Part shown: positions 1 through 6,087 of the stretch, in pieces
Layout: the number at the start of each line of letters is the position of its first letter
Position numbering within the stretch: the first letter of the stretch is position 1
Source of the DNA: an uncultured Eubacteriales bacterium
GTDB taxonomy: Bacteria > Bacillota > Clostridia > Oscillospirales > CAG-272
Assembly (NCBI GenBank): GCA_900555785.1
Contig: USMO01000080.1
Span: forward strand, 1 to 7,386
DNA: 7,386 bases
Reading direction: 5' to 3'
The notes under the pieces: generated by a model
The model's input: only the letters and a program-made list of their open reading frames with translations
Told to the model about the DNA's origin: nothing
Databases searched by the model: none
Made by a program: the position numbers and the translations under genes

Positions 1-451
1 GCACACCTTCCGCGCGGTCTGCGACGAAGTGCTCGGCGGCAGCTGCGAATACGGCATCCTGCCACTGGAAAGCTCCGGCGAGGGCAGGTTGCACGCTTTT
101 TCCTCCCTCATCGATGCCTACGGGCTGAAGATTGCCGCGACCTGCACGGTTCCGGTCGGGGACGGGCGCGTGACGCAGTATGGGCTTCTGCGCCGCAGTC
201 TGGCGATTCTGCGCCCGAACGAAGCGGTTCCCCGTTTGCTGGAGATCCGCTGCGACATGGGCAGCGTCTCCCCGGAGGGCATCTTCTGCGGTGCGCGGCT
301 GTGCGGTCTCTCGCCCCTACGTGCCGAATGGTCGCGCGGCATGCTGGATGCGGTCTTTTCCCCCGGCGGCGATGTGCCCGCGTTCCTGCTGTTCCTGTCG
401 CTCACCCACCCCCATTTTGAAATTGTCGGTCTGTTCCGACACCTTGATTAG
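1..451 (+). CDS. Prephenate dehydratase-like protein, 3' part (5' end outside window)
   Basis: The reading frame is open from the window edge (first full codon at 2) to TAG at 449-451 and gives 149 residues. The N-terminal part resembles the second half of a prephenate dehydratase domain (periplasmic-binding-like fold): TFRAV, then EYGILPLESSGEG, then LIDAYGLKI. These correspond to the family's TF..V, YGV.P.EN(S/T).EG and DLL segments. In true enzymes this domain converts prephenate to phenylpyruvate for phenylalanine synthesis. Two expected features are altered. The PIEN(S/T) loop reads PLESS (residues 21-25), and the catalytic TRF motif appears as TQY (residues 58-60, bases 173-181). The last 70 or so residues are about the size of an ACT regulatory domain, but I cannot recognise its signatures. 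It may be a non-catalytic or diverged family member. The stop overlaps the ribosome binding site of the next gene, so the two are probably one operon. Confidence 0.6.
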   Translation, partial: HTFRAVCDEVLGGSCEYGILPLESSGEGRLHAFSSLIDAYGLKIAATCTVPVGDGRVTQYGLLRRSLAILRPNEAVPRLLEIRCDMGSVSPEGIFCGARLCGLSPLRAEWSRGMLDAVFSPGGDVPAFLLFLSLTHPHFEIVGLFRHLD

Positions 452-462
452 GAGATTTTCTT

Positions 463-720
463 ATGCATACGTTTACCTATCAGACGCACGGTGTTTGTTC
501 CCGCGCGATCGACATCACGCTGGATGACAGTCATGTCATCCGGGAAGTGACCTTCCATGGCGGCTGCTCCGGCAACACCCAGGGTGTGGCTGCTCTGATC
601 GTCGGCATGACCGCCGAAGAAGCCGTCAAGCGCCTCTCCGGCATTAAGTGCGGCTTCAAAAGCACCTCCTGCCCCGACCAGCTCGCAACTGCCCTGCAGG
701 AATATCTGGCTACGGTCTGA
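463..720 (+). CDS. Small TSCPD-domain protein (TIGR03905-like)
   Basis: This is an 85-residue protein that carries the TSCPD signature (Thr68-Ser69-Cys70-Pro71-Asp72) near its C-terminus, preceded by GGCSGN (33-38) and IKCG (61-64). The whole chain is the domain. The same domain is known as a C-terminal module of adenosylcobalamin-dependent ribonucleotide reductases, and as stand-alone small proteins in clostridia whose function is not established. Four cysteines (12, 35, 63, 70), all in conserved-looking segments, could bind a metal or cluster; this is inferred from their spacing only. The start is fixed by AGGAG at 450-454, eight bases before the ATG. That ribosome binding site overlaps the stop of the upstream prephenate-dehydratase-like gene, so the two are likely co-transcribed. 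It has no signal peptide or membrane segment and is probably cytosolic. Confidence 0.85.
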   Translation: MHTFTYQTHGVCSRAIDITLDDSHVIREVTFHGGCSGNTQGVAALIVGMTAEEAVKRLSGIKCGFKSTSCPDQLATALQEYLATV

Positions 721-728
721 CATATAAT

Positions 729-957
729 AAGACCTTGGGGCGCCGCCCCAAAGCCCCGCCTAAACCTTTCTTGAAAGAAAGGTTTAGGAATCCAAAGAAC
801 TTCCCTGAAAAGGGCATCCCCTCTGTCTCACACGCGAAAAATTTGATAAACCGCAAAAGAGGGAGATGCCCTTTTCAGGGAAATTCTTCGAGTTCTTAGA
901 ACCTTCTTTTAAGAAGGTTCTAAGCAGGGTTTGGGACAGCGTCCCAAGGTCTTCCCC
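729..957. repeat. MITE-like palindromic element, copy A (full length)
   Basis: This element fills nearly the whole gap between the TSCPD gene and pgcA. It ends in inverted repeats, AAGACCTTGGGGC (729-741) and GTCCCAAGGTCTT (941-953). The two halves (about 729-824 and 858-953) are imperfect inverted copies of each other, roughly 80% alike by eye. From outside inwards each half holds a GC-rich hairpin (735-741/745-751 and 931-937/941-947), a perfect 14-bp hairpin with a 2-base loop (759-772/775-788 and 895-908/911-924), and a long outer arm (801-824 pairing with 858-882). The centre is a 33-base AT-rich loop (825-857). It contains no gene of its own, so if mobile it would need a transposase in trans. 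I see no clear target-site duplication: the left flank is ATAAT and the right flank is CCCC. Its hairpins lack a T-run, so they are not typical terminators. Confidence 0.8.
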
Positions 958-983
958 ATCCCAATGTAAAGAAAGGATCCGGA

Positions 984-2699
984 ATGGAAAAACATCTTGA
1001 GATCTACGAAAAATGGCTTGCATCTCCCGCTCTGACGGAAGCGGAGAAGGAGGAGCTGCGCGGCATTGCCGGCGACGAAAAAGAGATTGCAGAGCGCTTC
1101 ACCAAGGGTCTGTCCTTTGGGACTGCGGGTCTGCGCGGCGTGATGAAGACCGGCTGGAACGCGATGAACGTCCACACGGTTGCGCACGCGACGCAGGGGC
1201 TGGCGAATCTGATTCTGTCGGAAGGACGTGAAGCAGACGGTGTTGCAATCGCCTACGACTGCCGCAACAATTCGGCAGAATTTGCCCGCACGGCGGCGCG
1301 CGTTCTGGCGGCAAACGGCATCAAGGTTTACCTGTTTGACGCGCTGCGTCCGACGCCGGAGCTGTCCTTTGCGCTGCGCGAGCTGCATTGCGTGGCGGGG
1401 ATTAACATCACGGCATCGCACAACCCCAAGCAGTACAACGGCTACAAGGCGTACTGGGAGGACGGCGCGCAGCTGCCCCCGGAGCACGCCGACACCGTTT
1501 CTGCCGAAATTGCAAAACTCGACATTTTTGCGGACGTGAAGTTCTGCGACTTTGACGAAGCGGTCGGTTCCGGTCTGATTACAATGATCGGCGAATCGAT
1601 TGACGAAAAGTACCTCGCGGCGGTGCAGGCGCAGGCGGTCAACCCGCAGGCGGTGCGCGCGGTGGCAGACGATCTCTGCATTGTCTACACCCCGCTGCAC
1701 GGCACGGGGCACCGGCTGGTCCCCGAAATCATGCGGCGCGTGGGGCTGAAGCATCTGTACACGGTTGACGAGCAGATGGTGATTGACGGCGACTTCCCGA
1801 CGGTTGCAAAGCCGAACCCGGAGTATCCGGAAGTCTTTCAGCTTGGCATTGCGCTGGCAAACCGCGTCGGCTCCGACCTGATTATTGCAACCGACCCGGA
1901 CGCGGACCGCGTGGGCGTAATGACGCGGACGAAAACCGGCGCGTTCAAGACGATCACCGGCAACCAGATGGGCGCGCTGCTGATTGATTATATCATCACG
2001 GCGTACCGAGAGACCGACACAATGCCGCCGCATCCGTATGTGGTCAAGAGCATTGTTTCCACCGAGCTGGCGACCAAGATCTGCGCGGCAAACGGCGTGA
2101 CGATGCACAATGTTCTGACCGGCTTCAAGTTCATCGGTGAGGTGATCAAGAAATACGAAGCGACCGGCGACGGCTCCTTCCTGTTTGGCTTTGAGGAGAG
2201 TTACGGCTACCTCAAGGGCACCTATGCGCGCGACAAGGATGCGGTGGTTGCGTCGATGCTGATTTGCGAGATGACGGCTTACTACCGCGCGAAGGGCATG
2301 ACGCTTTCCGATGCTCTGGAGGCGCTTTGGGCAAAATACGGTTTCTGCTACGAGACGAACGCGGAGGTTTACATGGAGGGTCTGGACGGCGCTGCCCGGA
2401 TGGCTGCTCTGATGGACACCATGCGCCGCGATGCGCCTGCCGATTTTGGCGGCGAGCCTGTGGTTCTGGTTGGCGATTATCTTGCCGGGACGATTACCGA
2501 GCGCGGCGAGTCGCGCCCGACCGGTCTCCCCTCTTCCAACGTGCTTTACTACAAGCTGCAAAACGGTGACGTAATTGTTGTCCGTCCTTCCGGCACTGAG
2601 CCAAAGATCAAGTTCTACTATCTCCTCTCTGCCGCCAACGAAGCCGCCGCTCTGGCAAAATGCGAGCGGTACAAGGGGACAGTGCAGGGGATGATGTAA
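984..2699 (+). CDS. pgcA: Phosphoglucomutase / phospho-sugar mutase (alpha-D-phosphohexomutase family)
   Basis: This 571-residue cytosolic enzyme interconverts glucose-6-phosphate and glucose-1-phosphate (possibly mannose phosphates too), feeding UDP-glucose, envelope glycans and glycogen. All four family landmarks are present in order. They are the phosphoserine loop TASHNPKQYNGYK with catalytic Ser145, the Mg2+ loop DPDADR (304-309), the sugar-specificity loop GFEESYG (402-408) and the phosphate-binding loop RPSGTEPK (534-541). The N-terminal FGTAGLRG (45-52) is also typical. Length agrees with the Bacillus PgcA/YhxB type (about 580) rather than the shorter GlmM or ManB types. The ATG is supported by AAAGGA at 972-977, six bases upstream. 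Palindromic element A lies immediately upstream and the repeat-like element B begins one base after the stop, so the gene is bracketed by the repeat family. Exact sugar preference cannot be read from sequence alone. Confidence 0.95.
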   Translation: MEKHLEIYEKWLASPALTEAEKEELRGIAGDEKEIAERFTKGLSFGTAGLRGVMKTGWNAMNVHTVAHATQGLANLILSEGREADGVAIAYDCRNNSAEFARTAARVLAANGIKVYLFDALRPTPELSFALRELHCVAGINITASHNPKQYNGYKAYWEDGAQLPPEHADTVSAEIAKLDIFADVKFCDFDEAVGSGLITMIGESIDEKYLAAVQAQAVNPQAVRAVADDLCIVYTPLHGTGHRLVPEIMRRVGLKHLYTVDEQMVIDGDFPTVAKPNPEYPEVFQLGIALANRVGSDLIIATDPDADRVGVMTRTKTGAFKTITGNQMGALLIDYIITAYRETDTMPPHPYVVKSIVSTELATKICAANGVTMHNVLTGFKFIGEVIKKYEATGDGSFLFGFEESYGYLKGTYARDKDAVVASMLICEMTAYYRAKGMTLSDALEALWAKYGFCYETNAEVYMEGLDGAARMAALMDTMRRDAPADFGGEPVVLVGDYLAGTITERGESRPTGLPSSNVLYYKLQNGDVIVVRPSGTEPKIKFYYLLSAANEAAALAKCERYKGTVQGMM

Positions 2700-2758
2700 G
2701 GGGGAAGACCTTTGGGAGGGAAGGAGCCCCTTTTGAAGGGGCTCCTTCCCTCCCCAAA
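2700..2758. repeat. Repeat-family end plus long GC-rich hairpin (copy B)
   Basis: The pgcA stop is followed after zero spacing by GGGGGAAGACCTTTGGG (2700-2716). This closely matches the outer end of copies A and C (GGGGAAGACCTTGGG). It runs into a perfect 19-bp stem (2714-2732 with 2736-2754, loop TTG) that extends three more pairs (2711-2713 with 2756-2758) across a single bulged base at 2755. No T-run follows, so it is not a classical intrinsic terminator, although it could still stall transcription or protect the 3' end of the pgcA mRNA. The stem sequence differs from the hairpins of copies A and C, so B is either a diverged or chimeric member or only shares the terminal sequence. No matching right-hand end was found before mgtE. 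Confidence 0.6.
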
Positions 2759-2776
2759 CCTCTCCTAACTTCCCCG

Positions 2777-2889
2777 AACTTTCCTCAGCCGGGAACCTTT
2801 CATATTGCGTACCAATCAGGAAGGCGATTGTCGCTTTGCCGGTTGGGAAACTGAACAGATGCACGGTTCCCGGCTGAGGAAAGTTTTTT
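2777..2889 (+). ncRNA. Long structured palindrome ending in a T-run: possible structured RNA or terminator
   Basis: A perfect 21-bp inverted repeat (2777-2797 with 2865-2885) encloses 67 bases. Inside the loop is a second, imperfect hairpin. CCAATC (2812-2817) pairs with GGTTGG (2841-2846), GG (2819-2820) pairs with CC (2839-2840), and AAGGCGA (2821-2827) pairs with TCGCTTT (2831-2837), around a TTG loop. Two of these inner pairs are G-U only if the plus strand is the RNA; on the minus strand they would be A-C mismatches. The right arm runs into TTTTTT (2884-2889). The layout therefore fits a plus-strand transcript with an internal bulge and a terminator-like end. It could be a small RNA, an unusual pgcA terminator, or another mobile palindrome. 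I recognise no known RNA family. Confidence 0.4.
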
Positions 2890-2903
2890 GTCTGCAGGAG
2901 AGG

Positions 2904-2945
2904 ATGAAACGAAAAAGAGGAGCAGCTATCGCGCTCCTGACGTGA
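2904..2945 (+). CDS. Possible 13-residue leader peptide upstream of mgtE
   Basis: A tiny frame, ATG at 2904 to TGA at 2943-2945, encodes MKRKRGAAIALLT. A purine-rich AGGAGAGG lies directly before it (2896-2903), but the spacing to the ATG is tight. The peptide has a basic N-terminus followed by a short hydrophobic run, like the beginning of a signal peptide. A small hairpin (2918-2923 with 2933-2938) sits inside the frame. It could be a regulatory leader ORF for mgtE, a decayed secreted-protein start, or chance. Its length gives little statistical weight and nothing proves translation. Confidence 0.2.
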   Translation: MKRKRGAAIALLT

Positions 2946-3038
2946 TTTCAGATTCAAATTTTATTTTATTACGAGGATAGATTGCCTATTGATCATGAAA
3001 ACCCGCGCAACAGGTTTTGGCAAGGAAGGAGGATTTTT
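2946..3038 (+). promoter_or_regulatory. mgtE 5' leader: AT-rich stretch, small hairpin and strong ribosome binding site
   Basis: An AT-rich segment (2947-2972) is the likeliest place for an mgtE promoter, but I find no convincing -35/-10 pair. It is followed by a hairpin AAAACC/GGTTTT (2998-3003 with 3013-3018) with a 9-base loop. The near-perfect Shine-Dalgarno AAGGAGG (3026-3032) lies six bases before the ATG at 3039. The hairpin sits just 7 bases upstream of the ribosome binding site. The Mg2+-sensing M-box often found before mgtE genes is not recognisable here. Confidence 0.35.
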
Positions 3039-4442
3039 ATGTCGGAAGAAATGACAACCGAAGAAAAATTTGAAGAATTGGCGGAGTTGTTCCGAAGTCG
3101 ACAGTATTCCTCCTTTATGCGGGCAATCGACGAGATGAACCGGGTGGACGCGGCAGAATTTCTGACGTCTTTGGAGCCGCGCCAGCAGACGGTGGTCTTC
3201 CGGATGCTGAAGAAGGACGCAGCTGCGGAAATTTTCGCGGAGCTGGACCCGGACATTCAGGAAAACATTGTGGAAACACTTTCCGACCGCGAGATTGGCG
3301 AAATCTTTGAAGAGCTTTACACCGATGACGCGGTGGACATGCTGGAGGAGATGCCGGCAAACGTGGTCAAGCGGGTCCTGAAAAACGCGACAAAGGAAAC
3401 ACGAGCCGAGATCAACCGTTATCTTGCCTACCCTGACGACAGCGCGGGCAGCGTGATGACCAGTGAGTTCATCGACCTCAAGGCAGACATGACCTGCGCA
3501 GAAGCGATTGCGCACATTCGCCGCACGGGTCTGGACAAGGAGACGGTCTACGTTGCCTACGTCACCGATGCGCAGCGCATCATCAAGGGCGTTGTCCCGC
3601 TCAAGCAGCTGCTGTTTGCGTCCCCGGACGAAAAGATTGGCGACATCATGGACAAAAACGTGATTTTTGCCCACACGCACGACGACCGGGAAACGGTTGC
3701 AAATCTGATTTCGCACTACGACATGATTGCGCTCCCGATTGTGGACATGGAGGAGCGCCTGGTCGGCATTGTCACGGTCGACGACGCATTGGACGTCCTG
3801 GAAGCCGAGGCAACTGAGGACATTGAAAAAATGGCAGCAATTCTGCCGAGCGACAAATCATACCTGAAAACATCGGTCTTTGAGACCTGGAAAAAGCGCG
3901 TGCCCTGGCTGCTGCTCCTGATGGTGTCTGCCACCTTCACCAGCACCATCATCACGCACTACGAAACGGCAATCGGCGCCTACGCAATCCTGACGGCGTT
4001 CTTCCCGATGCTGATGGACACCGGCGGAAACGCGGGCGGGCAGACCTCGGTCACGATTATCCGCGGTCTTTCCCTGGGGGAAATTCGCCTGCGCGACATT
4101 TTCCGCGTCCTGTGGAAGGAGTTCCGCGTGTCGCTGATGTGCGGCGGGACCATCGCCGTTGCAACCTTCTTCAAGGTCTTTGCAGTCGATTTCCATTTCC
4201 ATGCAACCTCCATGCTGGAAAGCGGCGTGCTGCAGAACAACCTGACCATCTGCCTGATTGTGTGCCTGACCGTCTTCTTTGCAATCGTCATCGCCAACAT
4301 CGTCGGCACCCTTCTGCCAATCGGCGCAAAACGGCTCGGCTTCGACCCCGCCGTCATGGCAAGCCCTTTCATCACCACCATCGTCGACGCCCTGGTCCTG
4401 ATGATCTACTTTGCCATCGCTTCCATGATTCTGCCCTTTTAA
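3039..4442 (+). CDS. mgtE: Magnesium transporter MgtE
   Basis: This 467-residue membrane channel takes up Mg2+ and is gated by cytosolic Mg2+. Domains in order are an acidic helical MgtE N-domain (about 10-130), two CBS domains (about 134-195 and 198-258), a plug-helix linker (about 259-280) and a transmembrane domain (about 288-467) with five hydrophobic segments. The family hallmark MDTGGNAGGQ is at 326-335. A second signature in the last helices, FDPAVMASPFITTIVD, contains Asp450, which should correspond to the selectivity-filter aspartate of Thermus MgtE (Asp432). The frame is open further upstream to a TTG at 2982, but AAGGAGG at 3026-3032 and the alignment with family starts favour the ATG at 3039. 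Length is normal. The gene stands alone between its leader and a strong terminator, facing tmk. Nothing appears missing. Confidence 0.96.
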   Translation: MSEEMTTEEKFEELAELFRSRQYSSFMRAIDEMNRVDAAEFLTSLEPRQQTVVFRMLKKDAAAEIFAELDPDIQENIVETLSDREIGEIFEELYTDDAVDMLEEMPANVVKRVLKNATKETRAEINRYLAYPDDSAGSVMTSEFIDLKADMTCAEAIAHIRRTGLDKETVYVAYVTDAQRIIKGVVPLKQLLFASPDEKIGDIMDKNVIFAHTHDDRETVANLISHYDMIALPIVDMEERLVGIVTVDDALDVLEAEATEDIEKMAAILPSDKSYLKTSVFETWKKRVPWLLLLMVSATFTSTIITHYETAIGAYAILTAFFPMLMDTGGNAGGQTSVTIIRGLSLGEIRLRDIFRVLWKEFRVSLMCGGTIAVATFFKVFAVDFHFHATSMLESGVLQNNLTICLIVCLTVFFAIVIANIVGTLLPIGAKRLGFDPAVMASPFITTIVDALVLMIYFAIASMILPF

Positions 4443-4480
4443 AAAGCTGCCAGCCGGATACCCCCGGCTGGCAGCTTTTT
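4441..4480. terminator. Bidirectional intrinsic terminator between mgtE and tmk
   Basis: A perfect 17-bp inverted repeat (4441-4457 with 4464-4480) around a 6-base loop has a GC-rich core (GCTGCCAGCCGG) flanked by AAAAA on the left and TTTTT on the right. On the plus strand it ends mgtE, whose stop codon overlaps its A-run. On the minus strand it reads equally well as a terminator 24 bases past the tmk stop. It serves two convergent transcription units. Confidence 0.92.
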
Positions 4481-4495
4481 CTGTTTCCTTGCAAA

Positions 4496-4586
4496 GCCCC
4501 TTCCTTAAAAGTTCTTGGAGTCCTTAGAACCTTCTTCCAAGAAGGTTCTAAGCGGGGCTTGGGGCAGCGCCCCAAGGTCTTCCCCC
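4496..4586. repeat. MITE-like palindromic element, copy C (half element, overlaps tmk 3' end)
   Basis: This copy matches the right half of copy A closely: by eye about 7 differences over the 67 bases 889-957 versus 4517-4585. It has the 14-bp hairpin (4523-4536 with 4539-4552, loop CC), the GC hairpin (4558-4565 with 4569-4576, loop AGC) and the outer end GGTCTTCCCCC (4576-4586). The left half and central loop of a full element are missing. Bases 4505-4586 lie inside the tmk reading frame and encode its tail. The GC hairpin shows a compensating change against copy A (G4564-C4570 here, A936-T942 there). Confidence 0.85.
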
Positions 4587-5209
4587 TCCACCGCAGCACG
4601 AATTGCAGCCTGCGTTTCCGCAATGCTGCCGGCAGCGCTGACCGTAACAATCCGGTCACGGTTCCCCAGACGCTCCAAAACCTGATAGAACTTCGCCCGT
4701 ACAGCCGCCAGCTTCTCGCGCGTCTCGTAAATCTCCTTCGCCTCCCCCCGCGCCTCAATCCGCGCAAGGCTCTCCTCCGGCGTCAGGTCGAGAAAGATGC
4801 AGAGATCGGGACGGCGAATCTCCGGGCAGTCCAGGTTCATCCGCTCCACCCATTCCGGGTCCGTCTCGCTCCCCTGATAGGCAAGCGTGGAATAATAATA
4901 CCGATCACAGATCACATCCACACCCGCCGCCAGAAGCGCACCGATCCCCTCCTCCGGATGCGTGTTGTGCGCAATGCGGTCCAGCACAAAAAGCACCGCC
5001 ATTTCGCACTCGCTGTGCCGTACCTTTCCGGAAAGCGCCTCCCGGAGCGCCACACCGGTGGGGTAAGACGTCGGCTCCGCCGTCAGAACCACCTGCCTGC
5101 CCTCTTTGCGCAGACGCTCGGCAAGCAGTTTTGCCTGCGTGGTCTTTCCGCTGCCGTCAATCCCCTCCAATACCAGAAAACGTCCTCTTTCCCGTCCCGC
5201 TTCTTTCAT
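4505..5209 (-). CDS. tmk: Thymidylate kinase (dTMP kinase) with a repeat-derived C-terminal tail
   Basis: This 234-residue P-loop kinase phosphorylates dTMP to dTDP with ATP in the dTTP pathway. Landmarks are FLVLEGIDGSGKTTQ with the Walker A motif (16-24), the substrate-side AEPTSYPTG (44-52), DRYYYSTLAYQG (102-113) matching the family DRY..S..AYQG, the strand FLDLTPEESLARIEARG (139-155) and a lid region with EIYETREKL (159-167). The core ends near residue 208, a normal Tmk length (about 205-215). Residues 209-234 are encoded by palindromic element C and are not part of the family fold. The start is the ATG at 5209, which overlaps the birA stop (ATGA), with GGAG seven bases upstream. This implies translational coupling. 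A longer open frame upstream (to 5497) lies inside birA and is not used. The bidirectional terminator follows. dTMP is the expected substrate. Confidence 0.93.
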   Translation of the reverse strand: MKEAGRERGRFLVLEGIDGSGKTTQAKLLAERLRKEGRQVVLTAEPTSYPTGVALREALSGKVRHSECEMAVLFVLDRIAHNTHPEEGIGALLAAGVDVICDRYYYSTLAYQGSETDPEWVERMNLDCPEIRRPDLCIFLDLTPEESLARIEARGEAKEIYETREKLAAVRAKFYQVLERLGNRDRIVTVSAAGSIAETQAAIRAAVEGEDLGALPQAPLRTFLEEGSKDSKNF

Positions 5210-6045
5210 GTAAGTTCTCCGCCTTTCTTCGTATCTCCAACCGGATCCCCGGTCACCCGCAGAGAAATTTCTCCGCTTGCCAGCCGGACCCGCTTTCCGT
5301 CGTCCCCGGCAATCCAAAGCCCGCCTTCGTCGTCGATCTCCTCTGCAACGCCGAAACGGCTGACCCCGTTCTGCGTGTAGCAGACCGGCTTTCCCAGAAC
5401 GCAGGACGCCCTGCGGTATTCCGCCATATAGCCCCGGTCGGGCAAAGCCTCCCAAAGCCCGGTCAGCTCGTCGGCAAGCACGCCGCAAAGAGCGCACCGC
5501 ACCAGCTTTCCGGCGCCGATCGACGCCGCACGCCCGGAGATCTCATCCGGGAAATTCTCCGTGCTCAGGTTGACCCCGATTCCGATCACCACAAACTTCT
5601 CCGCCCCGGCAAAAAAGCTTTCCGCCAGAATCCCGGCAAGCTTTTTGCCCTCCGGATTTTGCAGATCGTTCACCCATTTGATCCGGCACTCCATACCGCA
5701 CACCCGGTGTACCGCCCGGAGCAGAGCCACGGCGGCGGCAGACGTAATGCCCACCACGCTCTCCTGCGTGCGCTCTCCGACCGGATACAAAAAGGAAACG
5801 TACAGCCCCGTGCCGCCGGGGGAATAAAAGGAGCGCCCCATGCGCCCACGCCCCGCCGTCTGCTCCTCGGCAACAAAAACGGCAGGAGCGGCACCGCCCG
5901 ACAGGGCATAGCGCTTTGCCTCGTTGTTGGTGGAATCCACGCTCTGTAAAATAATCAGAGAGAGGTCGTCCCGCCTCATAAAGCGGCGGATCTCCGCCTC
6001 TGTCAGCCGTTCTGCCGGCATTTCATGATTTCCGGTCTTTTCCAT
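5206..6045 (-). CDS. birA: Biotin--[acetyl-CoA-carboxylase] ligase, HTH-less type
   Basis: This 279-residue cytosolic enzyme activates biotin with ATP to biotinyl-AMP and transfers it to a lysine of biotin carboxyl carrier domains. Motifs in order are SVDSTNNEA (35-43), the biotinyl-AMP loop GRGRMGR (65-71), KWVNDL (123-128, the KWPND position), GKKLAGILAE (133-142) and GIGVNL (155-160). The C-terminal SH3-like domain includes GKPVCY (218-223) and ASGEISLR (256-263). The N-terminal DNA-binding domain of E. coli-type BirA is absent, so it should not act as a biotin repressor. The start is the weakest point. ATG at 6045 has only GGAAAG almost touching it, and an in-frame ATG eight codons later (codon 9) is possible. 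The stop overlaps the tmk ATG by four bases. Transcription probably starts near 6105 from the promoter at 6112-6140. Confidence 0.93.
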   Translation of the reverse strand: MEKTGNHEMPAERLTEAEIRRFMRRDDLSLIILQSVDSTNNEAKRYALSGGAAPAVFVAEEQTAGRGRMGRSFYSPGGTGLYVSFLYPVGERTQESVVGITSAAAVALLRAVHRVCGMECRIKWVNDLQNPEGKKLAGILAESFFAGAEKFVVIGIGVNLSTENFPDEISGRAASIGAGKLVRCALCGVLADELTGLWEALPDRGYMAEYRRASCVLGKPVCYTQNGVSRFGVAEEIDDEGGLWIAGDDGKRVRLASGEISLRVTGDPVGDTKKGGELT

Positions 6046-6087
6046 CTTTCCAGCAAACCTTTTTTTGAAAAAATTTCAGATCTTCCT

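Noticed and set aside
729..957. CRISPR array or intrinsic terminator
   Set aside because: There are no regularly spaced direct repeats, and the stems lack a following T-run. The mirrored layout fits a palindromic element better.
909..2957. A 682-codon minus-strand open frame opposite pgcA
   Set aside because: It is antisense to a gene with every phosphohexomutase motif. Its protein is rich in Arg, His and Val with no domain, as expected for the shadow of a GC-rich gene.
2798..3038. M-box magnesium riboswitch before mgtE
   Set aside because: Its conserved sequence blocks and architecture cannot be recognised. The structure present is a simple long hairpin plus small stems.
2961..3716. A 251-codon minus-strand open frame opposite mgtE
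   Set aside because: It is antisense to the conserved MgtE N and CBS domains and has no recognisable motif.
4112..5380. A 422-codon plus-strand open frame over the mgtE 3' end and tmk
   Set aside because: It runs through the mgtE-tmk terminator and opposite tmk. Its composition (many Arg, Pro, Ser) shows no domain, so it is a shadow frame.
5680..5694. KWVND instead of KWPND in BirA as a loss-of-function sign
   Set aside because: From general knowledge, this position varies between Pro and Val in clostridial biotin ligases, and all other motifs are intact.
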